Counted from the first letter of the stretch, positions 1 to 11,800 are shown. The stretch is DNA of 64,000 nt from Corylus avellana (GCF_901000735.1 NC_081547.1:11329156-11393155); one strand, 5' to 3'. The notes: generated by a model from the letters alone, not told the origin. Made by a program: numbers and translations.

Positions 1-1084
1 ATTAGAAACAGAAGGAGAAAGGGATCCTCTGTCATCATCAACTTGAGTGGGAGGAGGAGTTTGCTTAGTAGTGTAAAAAGCAGAAAAAATTTGAGAATCA
101 ACAAAAACACTCTTTAATTTTAAATCAAGATGAGCAAGAAATTTTTCAATGTCTTTATCTCTTCGTTGGGAGTCCTTCTGTGGTGGTTGAACCATCAAGG
201 GAATTCCTTCTTTCGTTAATCAACAATGGTCTTTCAATTTTGTTAGAAAGGTTTAAATCAGAAAAACTGATCTTAACAGATCCATCCAAATACTGTTGGA
301 TGTAGTCAAGATTAGTGGTGTCATTTTCTACTCTAGCAGACTTAGATACATATTCCAAAACCCATTCGTTAGGAAGAACAATTTCATCCCGGCGAATCAT
401 TTTAAGAGTATGTATATTAGCATCTTTAGTAGAACTTTGAATTAACAAAGTAGAGCTACCAGAGTTTTTGATTACAGCTTGAGGATTCAGATTGGTTTTT
501 ATAATTTGTAATAAATGTGGTAGATCATAGCAAGAGGTATGCTACCATCTTCCATGTCATAACCAAAGGTTAGTATATTCAAAGTTAAAGCTTTAACGAT
601 GTGAATGTCATTCAAAGCAAGAGTCAGATTAGGAAAGGCATCAAAATGGATGCCATCATTAAACAGAGAAAATTGTATCATACCAAAAATGCTATGCTGG
701 AAATTAACAAATCGAGCATCACGAAGCCATAACAAAACAGAGGCATTAATACCCAATCTAGTTAATGGTTTAACATCAAATTGGACAGAACCAATATGCA
801 AAAATTTAAAACCTTTAGCAAGGGAATCATTAACGAATTTTTATTGAACAATTGGTATCTTTCATTATTACTAGCAGTTCAACTGTTTTAACAGAGTATT
901 CAGCTTTCCAAGTGGATTTTATCCAAGAGGTAGTGTAAACTTCTTTAGTGGAAACTTTAGGGATATTCCATTTATAAAAATTAAACGAATTATCATCTTC
1001 AACAGAGAAATGTTCAACGTTTACTACATCGGGTGGTAAACTAGACTTAGAGTTAACAGAAGAATTGGATCTCCACATCTTCAA
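1..1084 (-). pseudogene. Caulimovirid-like movement protein remnant, copy 1
   Basis: Three collinear minus-strand reading-frame pieces (830-1084, 499-801, 155-448) together resemble the 30K-type movement protein of plant pararetroviruses. The middle piece has the family-like run around LRDARF, then a Pro-Asn-Leu segment and a GSIPLA segment. The first and third pieces share a frame and the middle one does not, and stop codons separate them, so the gene is broken. A tRNA-Met primer site lies 240 bp upstream, as expected for a pararetroviral leader followed by the movement-protein ORF. The left end runs off the window. A second copy of its downstream half lies at 6136-6661. It could instead belong to an LTR element that acquired a movement gene; no capsid or RT is visible in this copy. 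Confidence 0.6.
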
Positions 1085-1325
1085 AAGCTAAAATCTAATA
1101 CTCTCTTTAGACATAGGCTCTTCTCCAAGAACTCACAACACATACCCTTGGCTAAAACTAACCCTTAACCATGCCCAAAAACGCCAAAACCTAGGCTTAA
1201 GATGGGACTAAGAGGTCAACTGAGGTTACTTGATAGGGTGGTTGGTTTATAACTGAGAGAGAGAGAGATATGGGGGAAAGAAAGTACAAAACTTAGGCTA
1301 GTGGAAACACGGATCCTCAATTCTT

Positions 1326-1340
1326 ATGGCTCTGATACCA
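1326..1340 (-). promoter_or_regulatory. Primer binding site complementary to initiator tRNA-Met
   Basis: The minus strand reads TGGTATCAGAGCCAT, the usual plant retroelement primer site for initiator tRNA-Met. It is preceded on that strand by a segment ending CCCCTCA, so an LTR terminus could end here. The movement-protein pieces start downstream of it. Confidence 0.75.
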
Positions 1341-1442
1341 ATGAGGGGAGATGATCCTCAACTCTTTGTCTATATATATAGTGATAATAGTAATAGTAAT
1401 CGTCAAAAAGTAGTAGTAATAGTGATAATAGTAATAATAATA
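1341..1442. repeat. AT-rich GTAATA/ATAATA microsatellite-like tract
   Basis: Irregular GTAATA and GATAATA repeats, with a short TATATATA run at its left side. No coding potential. Confidence 0.6.
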
Positions 1443-1843
1443 AGGGGAACTTTTTTCAAATTACCACTCAATGACAATGTCTCTCATAAAATTTCAATTG
1501 TGACAATGTTCCCCCTTAACCTACTAAAAATTGACAATGTCTTCCCTAATGACAAAAATACCTCTAATAAAATAAAATAAAAAATAAAGCAATTTAAAAA
1601 ATAAATAAAAAATTTAGGGTGTGAAAATTAAAAATAAAATCGTTTTTTTCTTCTTTAAGAAAAAAAAATTAATTTCTTTTGAATTTATTTGAGTATTTTT
1701 GTTATATTGAAAAAAAAAAAAAAATGAATGGTCACTTTTATCTTTTTATTGACCTTAGAGGGGCATTGTGAATTGTTTGATAGTTTAAGAGAAACATTGT
1801 CAATTAGGTGGTAATTTGAAGGGTAGGTGGACTTTTCCATAAT
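1443..1843. repeat. TIR element, family 'CAAATTACCAC' copy 1
   Basis: The left end contains CAAATTACCACTCAATGACA and the right end is its approximate inverse, with GGTAATTTGAAGG near 1810-1824. The interior holds repeated ATTGTCAAT/ATTGACAATG words and A/T-rich filler. Both ends are flanked by ATAATAATA. Related words recur at 29150-29270 and 49497-50020, so this is a dispersed non-autonomous family. The superfamily is not determined. Confidence 0.6.
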
Positions 1844-1845
1844 AA

Positions 1846-2085
1846 TAATAGGGACAAAGTTTTCCTCCAAACTTCCTTTAACCTAGTTTATAAAAGTGAC
1901 ATGTGTCCATTTTTTTCATAACATGTGAGATGTACATGAGTTTTTAATAAAAGTTATTCTAACTTTGGCCCTACTATTAAAAAAACATGTGCATCTCACA
2001 TGTTCAATGGACACGTGTCACTTCTATAGGCTAGGTTGAATGAAATTCCTCCAACCTAGTTTAGAGGAAAACTTTATCCTAATAA
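1846..2085. repeat. Foldback MITE, about 240 bp
   Basis: The two halves are inverted copies. The left arm begins around GGGACAAAGTTTTCCTCC and includes GTGACATGTGTCC. The right arm, read in reverse complement, gives ATAAAGTTTTCCTC and GTGACACGTGTCC. The loop is AT-rich, about 40 bp (1938-1980). It abuts the previous TIR element. Confidence 0.7.
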
Positions 2086-2339
2086 TAATTATTATTATAT
2101 TTCAACTCTTCCACCAACATCAAGGGATGCTCCTCGTTTGTAGGCCTATTCGATCGGACGGGCTAGTGAGACCCTTCTTTAACAACTCGTCCAAACGAGC
2201 TCGATCTCATTCGGACGCCCCTAGCTGGCACTGTTACTTGAGCACTCTCAAACTTGCATCTACTCCAATCTTCCTTGTAAACTCCCATACATCCTAAAAG
2301 AACTAGCTAGGATGTGTTGCAAAGGATCTACTAATTTTC
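2086..2339. other. Unassigned spacer
   Basis: Mixed sequence with no recognisable gene. The open frame at 2040-2297 lies partly in the foldback MITE and resembles nothing I know. Confidence 0.5.
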
Positions 2340-2990
2340 TCTGCTACAACATTGAAATCTATCCAAGCTATCAAGGATGTTGTGTTGGCTGAATTTGCTG
2401 CTATTTGCTATCTCGGGTTTAAAGGCTAATCCAAGTAAAAGTTCGGCGTTCTGCTTTGGGGTGTCTGCTACTAAGAAGTCTATAATTTGATGGATTGTCT
2501 ACATATGGCAGAAGCTATCCTTCTAGTGCGCTACTTGAGAGTTGAGGGTGCCTTTCATTTCCAGAAAATTATCGGCAGCTGATTGTGGTGTTTTAATGGA
2601 AAAGGTTTCAAGCACGTATTAATTCTTGGTTGGAAAATAAGCTCACTTTTGTCGGTAGGCTTCAGCTGATCTCTTCCATTTTATACAGTGATCAGGCTTA
2701 TTACTCCATTTTCATTTTGCCTAAACGGATTATCATACAAATTAACTGATTCCTTTGGTCTGGTTCGGATTCCGTCAAAGCCAGAGCAAAGGTTGGGTGT
2801 AATTTGATTTATGTTCTTCAAAGGGAGGGGTGTTTAGGCTTAAAGATATTGGAGGATTGGAATAAGACTTTTGCTAGGGATGGCTTTTTGTGGGTGGCTT
2901 GGGTAAAAATTTACTTGCTATAAGGTAAAAGCTTTTGGCAAGTGAAAATCCCACTCAAGTTTGTTCGTGGTATTGCAAAACAATTCATAT
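2340..2990 (+). pseudogene. LINE reverse-transcriptase (ORF2) C-terminal remnant
   Basis: Translation in shifting plus-strand frames gives the typical distal RT of plant L1-type LINEs: a KANPSKSSAFCFG segment near 2430, then WLENKLTFVGRLQLISSI near 2620, then FLWSGSDSVKARAKVG near 2750, and a C-terminal stretch with WVAWVKIYLL and SFWQVKIPL ending near 2960. Frameshifts and stops (for example before FLWSGS and after KIYLL) make it non-functional. The 5' half, endonuclease and poly(A) end are not present. Confidence 0.7.
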
Positions 2991-3783
2991 TTTTCAAGTG
3001 TTCGGAAGTGAATGGGATTGGTCTGGTTAAGGGCTTGAGAGTTGTTTTATATATGTAGATTGTGCTTGAGTGCCTCTGTTTACAATGCATGTATGGAAGG
3101 AGAGAGAAAAGTAATAGACATGGAAACCATTTACAAACTAAATAACAAATACTTCAGAGGTTTAATTGGGAAGTTATGAGGATTATGTTGAGAGGCGGGT
3201 ATCCAAGAAGCAAAGATAATGAAAGATTTTGTAGGACTTGTGCCCTTCCCGATATAGTATGTTTAGGGGTTGTTGATTTTTGTGGCGATTGAGTATTGGG
3301 GCTGCCTGTTTGGCTGAAAATCATTTAATTGAAGAAAATAGCTAAAGGTATTACCAATATTGATAGATATATCTAATTGCAAAATTATATGGTTCTTGAA
3401 TTCTCATCTTATGTATATCACACAATTCTTTTAATTTTCATGAATTTGACGGTTGACATATTATCTTCCGTATTGAAGGACAAAGGTAACTTCAATCACG
3501 AGTGCACAAAAGATTCTTGATGTTTAACTAGCTGGACAAGTCATCCACGAAAATCAAAGGTAACGTGTTGTAAATAAATTCCATCGTGGTGGGTCTCACT
3601 CAATCCATCTACTTGAAAAATAAGTGAAATAAATAATCCAATTGTTGGAGGAAAATAAACTTGTATGTTTCTTTAATAAAGTAAAAGACCACTTTTAAAA
3701 GGATTGCTCAGGAAAAAAAATTGCTCAACTACAACATCTCTTTGATTATCGATCCTTCCTTTCCTATTTCCTCTCATTTTTTT
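2991..3783. other. No recognisable feature
   Basis: I see no gene, RNA or clear repeat structure here. The right end is a T-rich tract abutting the element B LTR. Confidence 0.5.
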
Positions 3784-4436
3784 TGTTGGAGCATAGTTTT
3801 AAGAGGAATGACGTGGCACAATCTACTGGGCGGTGTCCGAGGATACATCGGCCTTTCACACAAGAAAGAAACGATAGGATTAGAGTCCTCGGTGGTTTCC
3901 CGGCGGGGATACTCCGATGCCTAAGTTAGTTATTTGAGAGAGAAGAGATGTAAGCAACAATAAAGCTTAGATAGCAAGAGTTACGATTACCTTAGCATTG
4001 ATTAGTAACTTGTATTTATAGGCATGATAGGAGTTTGATCTCCCACACGTTTAGGGACCTTATCCCTTGATATCAGCTGTGTGAATATTTGAAAGAAGGA
4101 AAAGGTTGGATGTTTATTCCATGATCTTAGTAGCCTAAGATCAAGGGACAAACGTTACAACTTTTGCGCGATGCTCGGTTAGGGAGTCCGAGGAGGACTC
4201 GGTCATCTTATTAGCAAGATGATCTAAGTGCTAGAAAATATGACTATATCATTATGGCAGAATGACGAACTTGCCCTTCGGCCTTTGACTATCTTGGCCT
4301 GTGAGTTTCATCACGAATTGGTGGCCCGAGACCTCTTTGGGCTAAGTCAACTAAGGGCTTGACGGATCTGCACATTCAGTTGATCTTAAGCTCATGGCCC
4401 GTTGGGCCTTTAAGGAGAATGATCCATGACCCAACA
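3784..4436 (-). repeat. Element B 3' LTR
   Basis: 653 bp beginning TGTTGG and ending CCAACA on the plus strand, closely matching 24188-24829. It retains an 11-bp segment (TTTCCCGGCGG near 3895) absent from the other LTR. The minus strand carries CCTATAAATACAAG near 4008-4022, a probable TATA box. Confidence 0.9.
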
Positions 4437-4453
4437 GTTACCCCCCAATTTTC
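4437..4453 (-). promoter_or_regulatory. Element B polypurine tract
   Basis: The minus strand reads GAAAATTGGGGGGTAAC immediately before the 3' LTR start TGTTGGGTCATGG, which is the expected position and composition for the plus-strand primer of an LTR retrotransposon. Confidence 0.75.
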
Positions 4454-4947
4454 TGCTCAAAATGACTATGAAAATTTTAATGTTCCTTGAGAATGGATCT
4501 ATCTCCCGATGTTCGACTCCCGACTATATTACGTCCGAGGCTTCCAAGGAGAAACCCTAATTTTGGACTCAAGTTCTGGAGGGATTTGTCCAATTTTTTG
4601 CCGAGACGCTCGATTTGTCTGAGGGCAAGTCGATCAGTCAATTCGAATGGCTGTCTACGTCCACATGCCATCCTCAAAATGGCTGCCTTTTCAACTACCA
4701 CGCGTCAGTCTGCAGGCGATGGGACGCACCTGCTGCAGTATTTAATGCGCCCATTCCCAATGCGTCTTCTAGGGTTCCAAGGCGCCGATGCCTTTTCAAT
4801 TCCTTCTGCTTCTCAGACTCTTCAGCTTCTCAGGCTCTTCAGCTTCTCAGATTTGCCTATAAAAAAGGAGTTGTTGTTCCTCATTTTTCATTTTCTGTTT
4901 TCCAATTCCTCTGAAACTTCATCGTTGCCTGCGAAAGATTTGTTGCT
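4454..4947 (+). promoter_or_regulatory. Putative promoter and 5' region of element B antisense ORF
   Basis: This plus-strand stretch between the 3' LTR and the gap looks like a promoter rather than a gene. TATAAAAAA at 4858-4866 is followed by a pyrimidine-rich leader (TCATTTTTCATTTTCTG). Just upstream are direct repeats of CTTCAGCTTCTCAG (4811-4850). Tat elements such as Grande are known to carry an antisense ORF here with its own predicted promoter. The open frame at 4487-5110 is partly created by N and is not believed. Confidence 0.5.
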
Positions 4948-5047
4948 NNNNNNNNNNNNNNNNNNNNNNNNNNNNNNNNNNNNNNNNNNNNNNNNNNNNN
5001 NNNNNNNNNNNNNNNNNNNNNNNNNNNNNNNNNNNNNNNNNNNNNNN
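4948..5047. other. Assembly gap, 100 N
   Basis: Exactly 100 N, so true size is unknown. It separates the antisense-ORF promoter from the movement-protein fragment; the N-terminal half of the antisense ORF may be lost here. Confidence 0.95.
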
Positions 5048-6661
5048 CAAAGAGTTCCAGAGAAACCAGTAGAAAGCAGATCAACAATTTCATATTGGTT
5101 TAAATTGTGATTAGTAACATAAGCATTAGCAACCATAGACACATGATTCATTTTATTTAACACTTCTTGTTCAGACAAGCCATTGATGTTCCATTCATAG
5201 AGTTTATCTGCTGAAACGGAAAACTGAGATTAAAAAAATCTTTCTTCAAACTATAAATTTGGAAGAGTAGGTTTTGAATACCAATTTTTTGTGATATTAA
5301 TGGGTCTGGTTTTATCAAAAATTCGTTGGAGTTTTTGCTCCAAATCATTGCTTCTAAAATTTTCTTCAATTATTTTAATGTTGAAATCAGAAGGATATTG
5401 AGAATATTCAGAATATTCAGAATTTTCGGAATCAGAAGTTTCATCAATCTTTTGAATCAAACAAGCTTTTTCAGAAGTGCTGGCTTAACTGGCTTTTAAT
5501 TCTGACAACATTTTGTCAATCTTTTCAACATTTTTTTTTTTGGTTAGTGGTTCTCATCCCAAGATTTTTTCTTTCTTCAGGTAGAGAAATGATTGGTTTT
5601 TCAGTTTTAAAACCAAGGATAATGGGAATATCAATTTTATCTTCAATACAGTCCAATTGTTGACCAATGATATGAAGGGATTGGTTGACAAATTGTTTTG
5701 TTCAATGATTTTTCTAGTTTCATTGTGGGCAGGATCATGAGTTTTAAAAGGAGAGGCTTTAACAGTAGTATCAATTTCGTAAACATGTACTAGTAAATTT
5801 TTAAGAGGTGGATGAGAAGCTTTGACAGTGGTTTTGTTTTCTTTAACAAAAGATTTTTTAACAACATTTAGAACATTGTTGGGGGGTAATGATTTTGAAG
5901 AAAATCAAAAAATAAAATATGTTTTCGTTCTTCAATCATTTTTTTAGTCCAATGGACTTTGATAAGGGATTTTTCTTTTTTCAAAAAAATTAGAATGGTA
6001 AACATGTCTTAATGGTTGATTTTCTTTTGAGGAAAAATCTTTCTGTAAAGTAGGTCAATCGATTTGGGAAAAGAAATTTTTTATAGGAGCATGAATAACA
6101 TTTAATTGATGGGGAGGAGGAAGGGGTCCATTAAAATCAGAAACAGAAGGAGAAAGGGATCCTCCGTCATCATCAACTTGAGTGGGAGGAGGAGTTTGCT
6201 TAGTAGTGTAAAAACAGAAGAAATTTAAGAATCAACAGAAACACTCTTTAATTTTAAATCAGGATGAGCAAGAAATGTTTCAATGTCTTTATCTCTTCGT
6301 TGGAGTCCTTCTATGGTGGTTGAACCAGCAAAAGAATTCCTTCTTTCGTTCATCAACAATGGTCTTTCAATTTTGTTAGAAAGGTTTAAATTAGAAAAAC
6401 TGATCTTAACAGATCCATCCAAATACTGTTGGATGAGGTCAAGATTAGTGGTGTCATTTTCTATTCTAGCAGACTTAGATACATTTTCCAAAAGCCATTC
6501 ATTAGGAAGTACAATTTCATCCCAGCGAATCATTTTAGGAGTATGTATATTAGCATCTTGAGTAGAACTTTGAATTAACAAAGTAGAGCTACCAAAGTTT
6601 TTGATTACAACTTGAGGATTCAGATTGGCTTTTATAATTTGTAATAAATGTGGTAGATCAT
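5048..6661 (-). pseudogene. Caulimovirid-like movement/coat protein remnant, copy 2
   Basis: Bases 6136-6661 repeat bases 1-530 with few differences, giving the distal part of the movement protein (frame 6225-6581). Downstream on the minus strand, frames at 5251-5460 and 5048-5178 resemble the acidic linker and coat-protein core of pararetroviral polyproteins; the latter includes an LYEWNI-like segment near 5200 and GFSGTL before the gap. Stops and frame changes break it throughout. It ends abruptly at 6661 against a truncated LTR of element A, sharing only 2-3 bp at the join, so a rearrangement or an assembly chimera is possible. Confidence 0.6.
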
Positions 6662-7899
6662 AGGGATTTGTGTTGTGTAAACCAATTTCTATTTAAACCA
6701 ACTCTATTTTAACCTAGTTCCGAATTTCGTGATTTTTGTCGTGCAAAAATAAAACATAAACTAAAGAAAATGATGAAATAAAATGGTAAAGAACACTAAG
6801 GTTTTAGAATTCACTTCGCCAAATCTTAACTCTATATTCTCGTATTTGTTCCTACAATCGAACAAACTATATGCTCAAGCTGTTGTTCGATGTTTTACAA
6901 ATATCTAGTTTAATCATTCAATGAATCCACCCATTTTTACAAATCACAACAAATATCCGATTCGAAATTAAATCATCCTATGTATCCGTTTGGTTAACGA
7001 ATCACAACGGATATCCGATTTCAATCGAATGATTTGATGTATCCGAAGGATGAAACACATCAAATATCCAACTCCAACACATAACAGTTCATCACATTCA
7101 ATTAAAAGATATAAATCAACTAATTGAATGAAAATCTACAACATCCTTATTCAAAGTCAAAATTGTATAAACAAAATACGAGAATACATGAGTTTGTCAA
7201 TGACGAAGCTTCATCTTCAACCTTAGTTGAAAGATTTAGCCTCTCATGATAACAAAAACAATCCACAATTCAATTGACATCATGAGAAAATAAAACTTAC
7301 AATGGAAAATTGAAGCAAACGCTCCAAAAACCCAGAAAACACAAATTTTGACCAAGTACGACGCCCCCGGCTTGTCTCTGTACGTTTACAATGAAAAAGA
7401 ATCATATTTATAAGCTAATTTTAGGGTTTTAGTGCTACCAGGTCAGCCGAGTGCGCTCGATCGCACTCGTGCAACATGTATTTTGCTGCACAGGGCGCGA
7501 GTGCGCTCGATCACACTAAACGTATGCTCGAGCGCACTTCCAGTCGAAATTAGCCTACTCTTGGGAAACATAACTTTGTATATCTTTGAGTTAGCTTTCC
7601 AATGACACCAAGATCATCTCAATCTAAGCTATACAACTCAAGATATGGCCTTTTTAGTAGGACTCGTCGAGTGCGAATCATCGCTCGATCCCAATTTGCT
7701 ACCAATGCTCCATGAAGTGTCTTAAGCCCTAGAATTAATGGAATGAGGTGCAAATATCACCTTAAAGCTGCATTTTCCTCTTAACGACCTGCAAATCACT
7801 AAAATACCAAAACTAACCAAAACATCAGAAAATAATAAAGCTAAAGGCTTAGCAAATGCAAATTAAGGGGTTCAAATATGTAATATTTGGGACTCATCA
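6662..7899 (-). repeat. Element A 3' LTR, truncated at its outer end
   Basis: Bases 6662-7268 match 12381-12977. On the minus strand the LTR starts TGATGAGTCCC at 7899, directly after a purine-rich AAGTTTGGAGG tract. The outer 80 bp (counterpart of 12301-12380) are missing. Bases 7440-7560 contain several GTGCGCTCGATCGCAC-like palindromes. Confidence 0.85.
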
Positions 7900-8128
7900 A
7901 ATACCTCCAAACTTACATTTTGCTAGTTCTTTGGTAAAACGAAATGAAAAACAAAATGAAAACAAGAAACATATATCACTGTCGTGGGAGAGACGATTGC
8001 ATTTAGCATATGCAACAAGCCTTTTAAACCTCTAGGCATCCCTAGTGGACAAGTGAAGTCTCGTGAGAGTTTAATAGAAGTGATACCCACAAACATTTTT
8101 GCATTATGTTATTTGACAAACAAGGACT
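7900..8128 (-). other. Element A polypurine tract and 3' noncoding region
   Basis: AAGTTTGGAGG on the minus strand precedes the LTR. Bases 7984-8100 resemble 17320-17440 of element C (shared word TTAGCATATGCAACAAGCC), showing that A and C belong to related families. Confidence 0.7.
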
Positions 8129-8228
8129 NNNNNNNNNNNNNNNNNNNNNNNNNNNNNNNNNNNNNNNNNNNNNNNNNNNNNNNNNNNNNNNNNNNNNNNN
8201 NNNNNNNNNNNNNNNNNNNNNNNNNNNN
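8129..8228. other. Assembly gap, 100 N, hiding most of element A integrase
   Basis: Coding sequence enters the gap at the integrase N-terminus and only 3' noncoding sequence emerges. The integrase core is either within an unsized gap or deleted. Confidence 0.9.
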
Positions 8229-9277
8229 AAAAGTGCTTCACCATGGACAAAAATCTGGACCTATCTTGTCACCCCCATTGCTAAGGCAGTTGGCCGGTGA
8301 CGAGATAGTTTACTATGTCAGCAAACCATGGTGCGGGCTCATCAGCAATGTGCATCTATTACTCATCAAGGAAAGTCTCTAAAATGGGGCTAGTGTTCTC
8401 GGTGTAATCCACAGTCAATCTAGACAAATGATTTGCCACCACATTTTCGGAACCCCTCTTGTCCCGAAATTCTATGTCAAACTCTTGAAGTAGCAAAATC
8501 CATCGGATCAGATGACATCTTTTTTTGAAAAAAAGATACTTCAATGCTGCATAATCCGAAAAAGCAAATAGGATCTGAACTTGTCTAACGCAAAAACGAC
8601 TGCCAACAACTCCTTCTCTGTGGTGGAGTAGTTGAGTTGTGCATCGTTCAGAGTCTGGCTCACATAGTAAATGACATGGGGGAGTCTATCAACATGCTGC
8701 CCCAAAATAGCTCCAACGGCATAATCCGATGCGTCACACATGAGCTCAAAAGGTACACCCCAGTTGGGTGGTTGAATACTGGGTGTGGACGTCAGAATGC
8801 TCTTAAGGTCCCCAAATGCTCTCTTGCAATCCTCATCGAATATAAATAGGGCATCCTTCACCAACAACTTGCACAAGGGCTTGGCAATCTTGCTAAAGTC
8901 CTGGATAAACCGCCTGTAGAATCCTACATGGCTTAGAAAAGAGCGAACCTCCTTCACTGTACATGGGGGTGGAAGGTTGGAAATCAGATCCACCTTCACT
9001 TTATCAACTTCAATCCCCCTCTGAGATATGACGTGCCCCAATACAATACCTTGCTTAACCATAAAATGGCACTTCTCCCAATTGAGCACCAGGTTCTTCT
9101 CCTTACACCGTACTAATACCAAAGTCAGGCGGTGCAAACACTCATCAAAGGATGAACCGAAGACAGAGAAGTCATCCATGAAAATCTCTAAGAAACGCTC
9201 TACCATGTCAGAAAAAATACTAATCATGCACTGCTAAAAAGTAGCGGGTGCGTTGCATAACCCAAAAGGCATGCGAC
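8229..9277 (-). pseudogene. Element A reverse transcriptase, RNase H and start of integrase
   Basis: The RT begins just inside the gap with RMPFGLCNAPATF, followed by an in-frame TAG (9236-9238) where Gln is expected, then the catalytic FMDDF motif near 9170. RNase H follows (CDASDYAVGA; TEKELLA). A 1-bp frameshift near 8558 splits the RNase H segment; it resumes at 8359-8544 with WILLLQEFDIEF and NVVANHLSR. After another stop comes PWFADIVNYL, the usual Athila linker into the integrase zinc-binding region. The product would reverse-transcribe element RNA in cytoplasmic particles; this copy cannot make it. Confidence 0.85.
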
Positions 9278-9377
9278 NNNNNNNNNNNNNNNNNNNNNNN
9301 NNNNNNNNNNNNNNNNNNNNNNNNNNNNNNNNNNNNNNNNNNNNNNNNNNNNNNNNNNNNNNNNNNNNNNNNNNNNN
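9278..9377. other. Assembly gap, 100 N, hiding the RT N-terminus
   Basis: Protease ends on one side and the middle of RT begins on the other, so at least several hundred bases of RT are missing from the assembly. Confidence 0.9.
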
Positions 9378-9994
9378 GGTTGTTTGCTGATATCAAAGAT
9401 ATTCAGCTCCACTGTCATATTTCTAAAGGAAATCTTCATCACCCCTGTCCTACAATTAATCAGGGTGTTAGTCGTAGCTAAGAATGGTCGCCCTAGAATC
9501 ACCGGTATTTGAATTCCAACATTCTGAATCGGCTCTATGTCTAGCACAATGAAGTCAACGGGGAAGTAAAACTTATCCACCTTGATCAAGACATCCTCAT
9601 TGATTCCCCGTGGTATCTTAACTGACCTGTCAGCCAATTGAAGTGTCATGGATGTGGGCTTCAATTCTCCTAGCCCTAATTGCAGGTAAACTGAATAGGG
9701 TAAGAGATTCACACTCGCCCCGAGATCTAAAAGAGCCTTCTCAATTCTACTGACTCCGATCGTGCAAGAGATGGTAGGACACCCAAGGTCCTTACACTTA
9801 ATGGGCAACTTGCACTGAAGGATAGAGCTAACTTGCTCGGTCAGAAATGCTTTCTTCGGGACATTCGTTCTTCTCTTAACTATGATCAGATCCTTCAAGA
9901 ACTTCACATATGAAGGCACGTGTTGGATGGCATCCGAAAATGGAATATTGATTTGGACTTGCTTGAACACTTCTAGAATGTCCTCAAACTTCCC
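9378..9994 (-). pseudogene. Element A aspartic protease
   Basis: Same frame as gag, after a single TGA. The catalytic motif is ALLDLGASVNLLP, with the DLGAS form usual for Athila rather than DTGA. The flap-side VILGRPFLATT segment follows about 85 residues later. Upstream is the FKQVQINIPF...VPSYVKFLKDL linker characteristic of this lineage. It would process the gag-pol polyprotein. The C-terminal end runs into the gap. Confidence 0.85.
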
Positions 9995-11800
9995 TCATTT
10001 CTTGGGTGCTTGCAACCTTTCAGGGTAAGGTGCTTTCGGCACAAATGACCTAGGAGGGTCCTCAATAATGGGTGTGGTTGTAGATGGCTCGGCATCTCTC
10101 TTCTCTTTGTTGCCACTCTTTTCCCTTTCTTGCCCCGTAGGGTCTTTTTCTTGCTCAACCACCTGATTGTCCACTTGTCTCCCTGACCTCAGTGTGACAA
10201 TCGCTTGCACATGTTTTTGCCCGTGTGCAGGACTTGAGGAATTTCCAACCATATATTGACCTTTTGGGTTGGGCATGGGCTGACTGGGTAACTTCCCCTT
10301 TTCTCTCTCACCCAAGTGATTGGCTATCTGTTCAATCTGACTCTCCATCTTCGCAATTGCTTGGGTGTTAACCATGGTGGCATTCTTCACTTCATCAATT
10401 GCTTGGGTGTTTGCCATGGTAGAGTTTTTGAGCTCTTGTATGGTCTGGCTATTCGATTGTATGAATGCCTTAATTGTTTCTTCCAGCGATGATTGTGACG
10501 AAGATGCAGAAGGTTGCGCTGGTTGAGCTGAACGACCATGACTCTGAGCATGTGGGGGAAATCCTTGGTTCATTGGTTGGCTCTGTTTCCATGAAAAATT
10601 AGGGTGGTTTCGCCACCCTGGATTGTATGTCTTCGAATATGGTCCGCTTGCTTGCTTCCTAAAGTCGTTGAAAGCGTTCACTTGTTCCATTGAGCATTCG
10701 GCAAAAGCCGGTGAAAATGCACATTTTTGTGCTAAGTGTAAAGGATTAGCACAGATTGAACAACCATCAACATTGAATGTGTTAGCAGCATTTATGGACT
10801 GACCCACTACAAGAGCTTCAACCTTCTTGGTTAAATCATCTATCTTTATCCTCAAATCAGTGCCCTCCTTAACCTCATAGATGCCACCTTTTTTGGGGAT
10901 ACAAGCAGATTTATCCCGACAACTAGAAAAATCCCACCGGTGTGAGCTGTCGGATAACTTGCCTAATGCCTTATATGCTACATCCCCTGTCAAACTTAAG
11001 AATGCCCCCCCATTCATTGACTCGATCATACTGTGATTGGATTGGGTCAATCCTTGGTAGAAAAATTGAACGAGTCTCCATTTCTCATATCCATGTGGAG
11101 GGCATCTTATCAACAACTCCTTAAATATTTCCCAACACTCTAAAAATTTCTCGTCCTCCTCTTGAGTGAAGGAACTTATTTCCTTTCTGCATTCATTGAC
11201 CTTTGACATTGGGAAATACTTGTTATAGAACTTGCTTAACAAGCTTTCCCAAGATGTAATGGATCCGGGCGTGTTGGAATCCAACCTTGCCCGGGCTTTG
11301 TCGTGGAGAGAGAAAGGAAATAGTCTGAGATGGACAGACTCTTCGAAAAAATTTTGAAATTTGAAAGTGGCACATATGTCCTTGAATTTCTTTACATGAC
11401 TGTAAGGAATTTCAAGTTCTAGGCCATGGAACGATGGTAGGAGTTGGATGACATGCGGTTTCAAATCGAAATGAGTAGCATTGGTTGGTGGCAACACTAT
11501 ACACGAATGGGATGTAGTCAAGTCCACAGGTGCGAACAACTCCCTAAGTGATGTAGTGAAGTCCACATTCCAAGCTCTAGCTTGCTCGGGATTCCCAGCT
11601 CTAGCATCCTCATGTTCACCCCTAGGTTGCTCCATATTCTGGGGTATATTACCTTGTTGGTCTCCCATTTCACCTCTATCCTCACTCTCAACAGGTGCTC
11701 TCCGAGTTCTCTTAAGAGTTCTATCAATGTCGAGATCTAAAGGTGTCAAATCTAAGTTCAGGGATCTCCGGCCAAGCATATACCAATCTCGAGTGCTCAA
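9995..11800 (-). pseudogene. Element A gag polyprotein region
   Basis: A 601-codon open frame from the ATG at 11800. Residues about 165-260 are the retrotransposon gag domain (FSLHDKARARL; SWESLLSKFYNKYFP). A CCHC zinc knuckle, CSICANPLHLAQKC, sits at residues 347-360, followed by the NPGWRNHPNFSW hallmark of Athila gag. The frame stops at TGA (9995-9997) and continues in the same frame into the protease, so gag and pro were one ORF and this stop is probably a point mutation (CGA to TGA would fit). Gag forms the particle that packages element RNA. Confidence 0.85.

Noticed and set aside
4487..5110. 207-codon plus-strand open frame
   Set aside because: It is extended through 100 N and its codons do not resemble a protein family; a TATA box and leader fit better.
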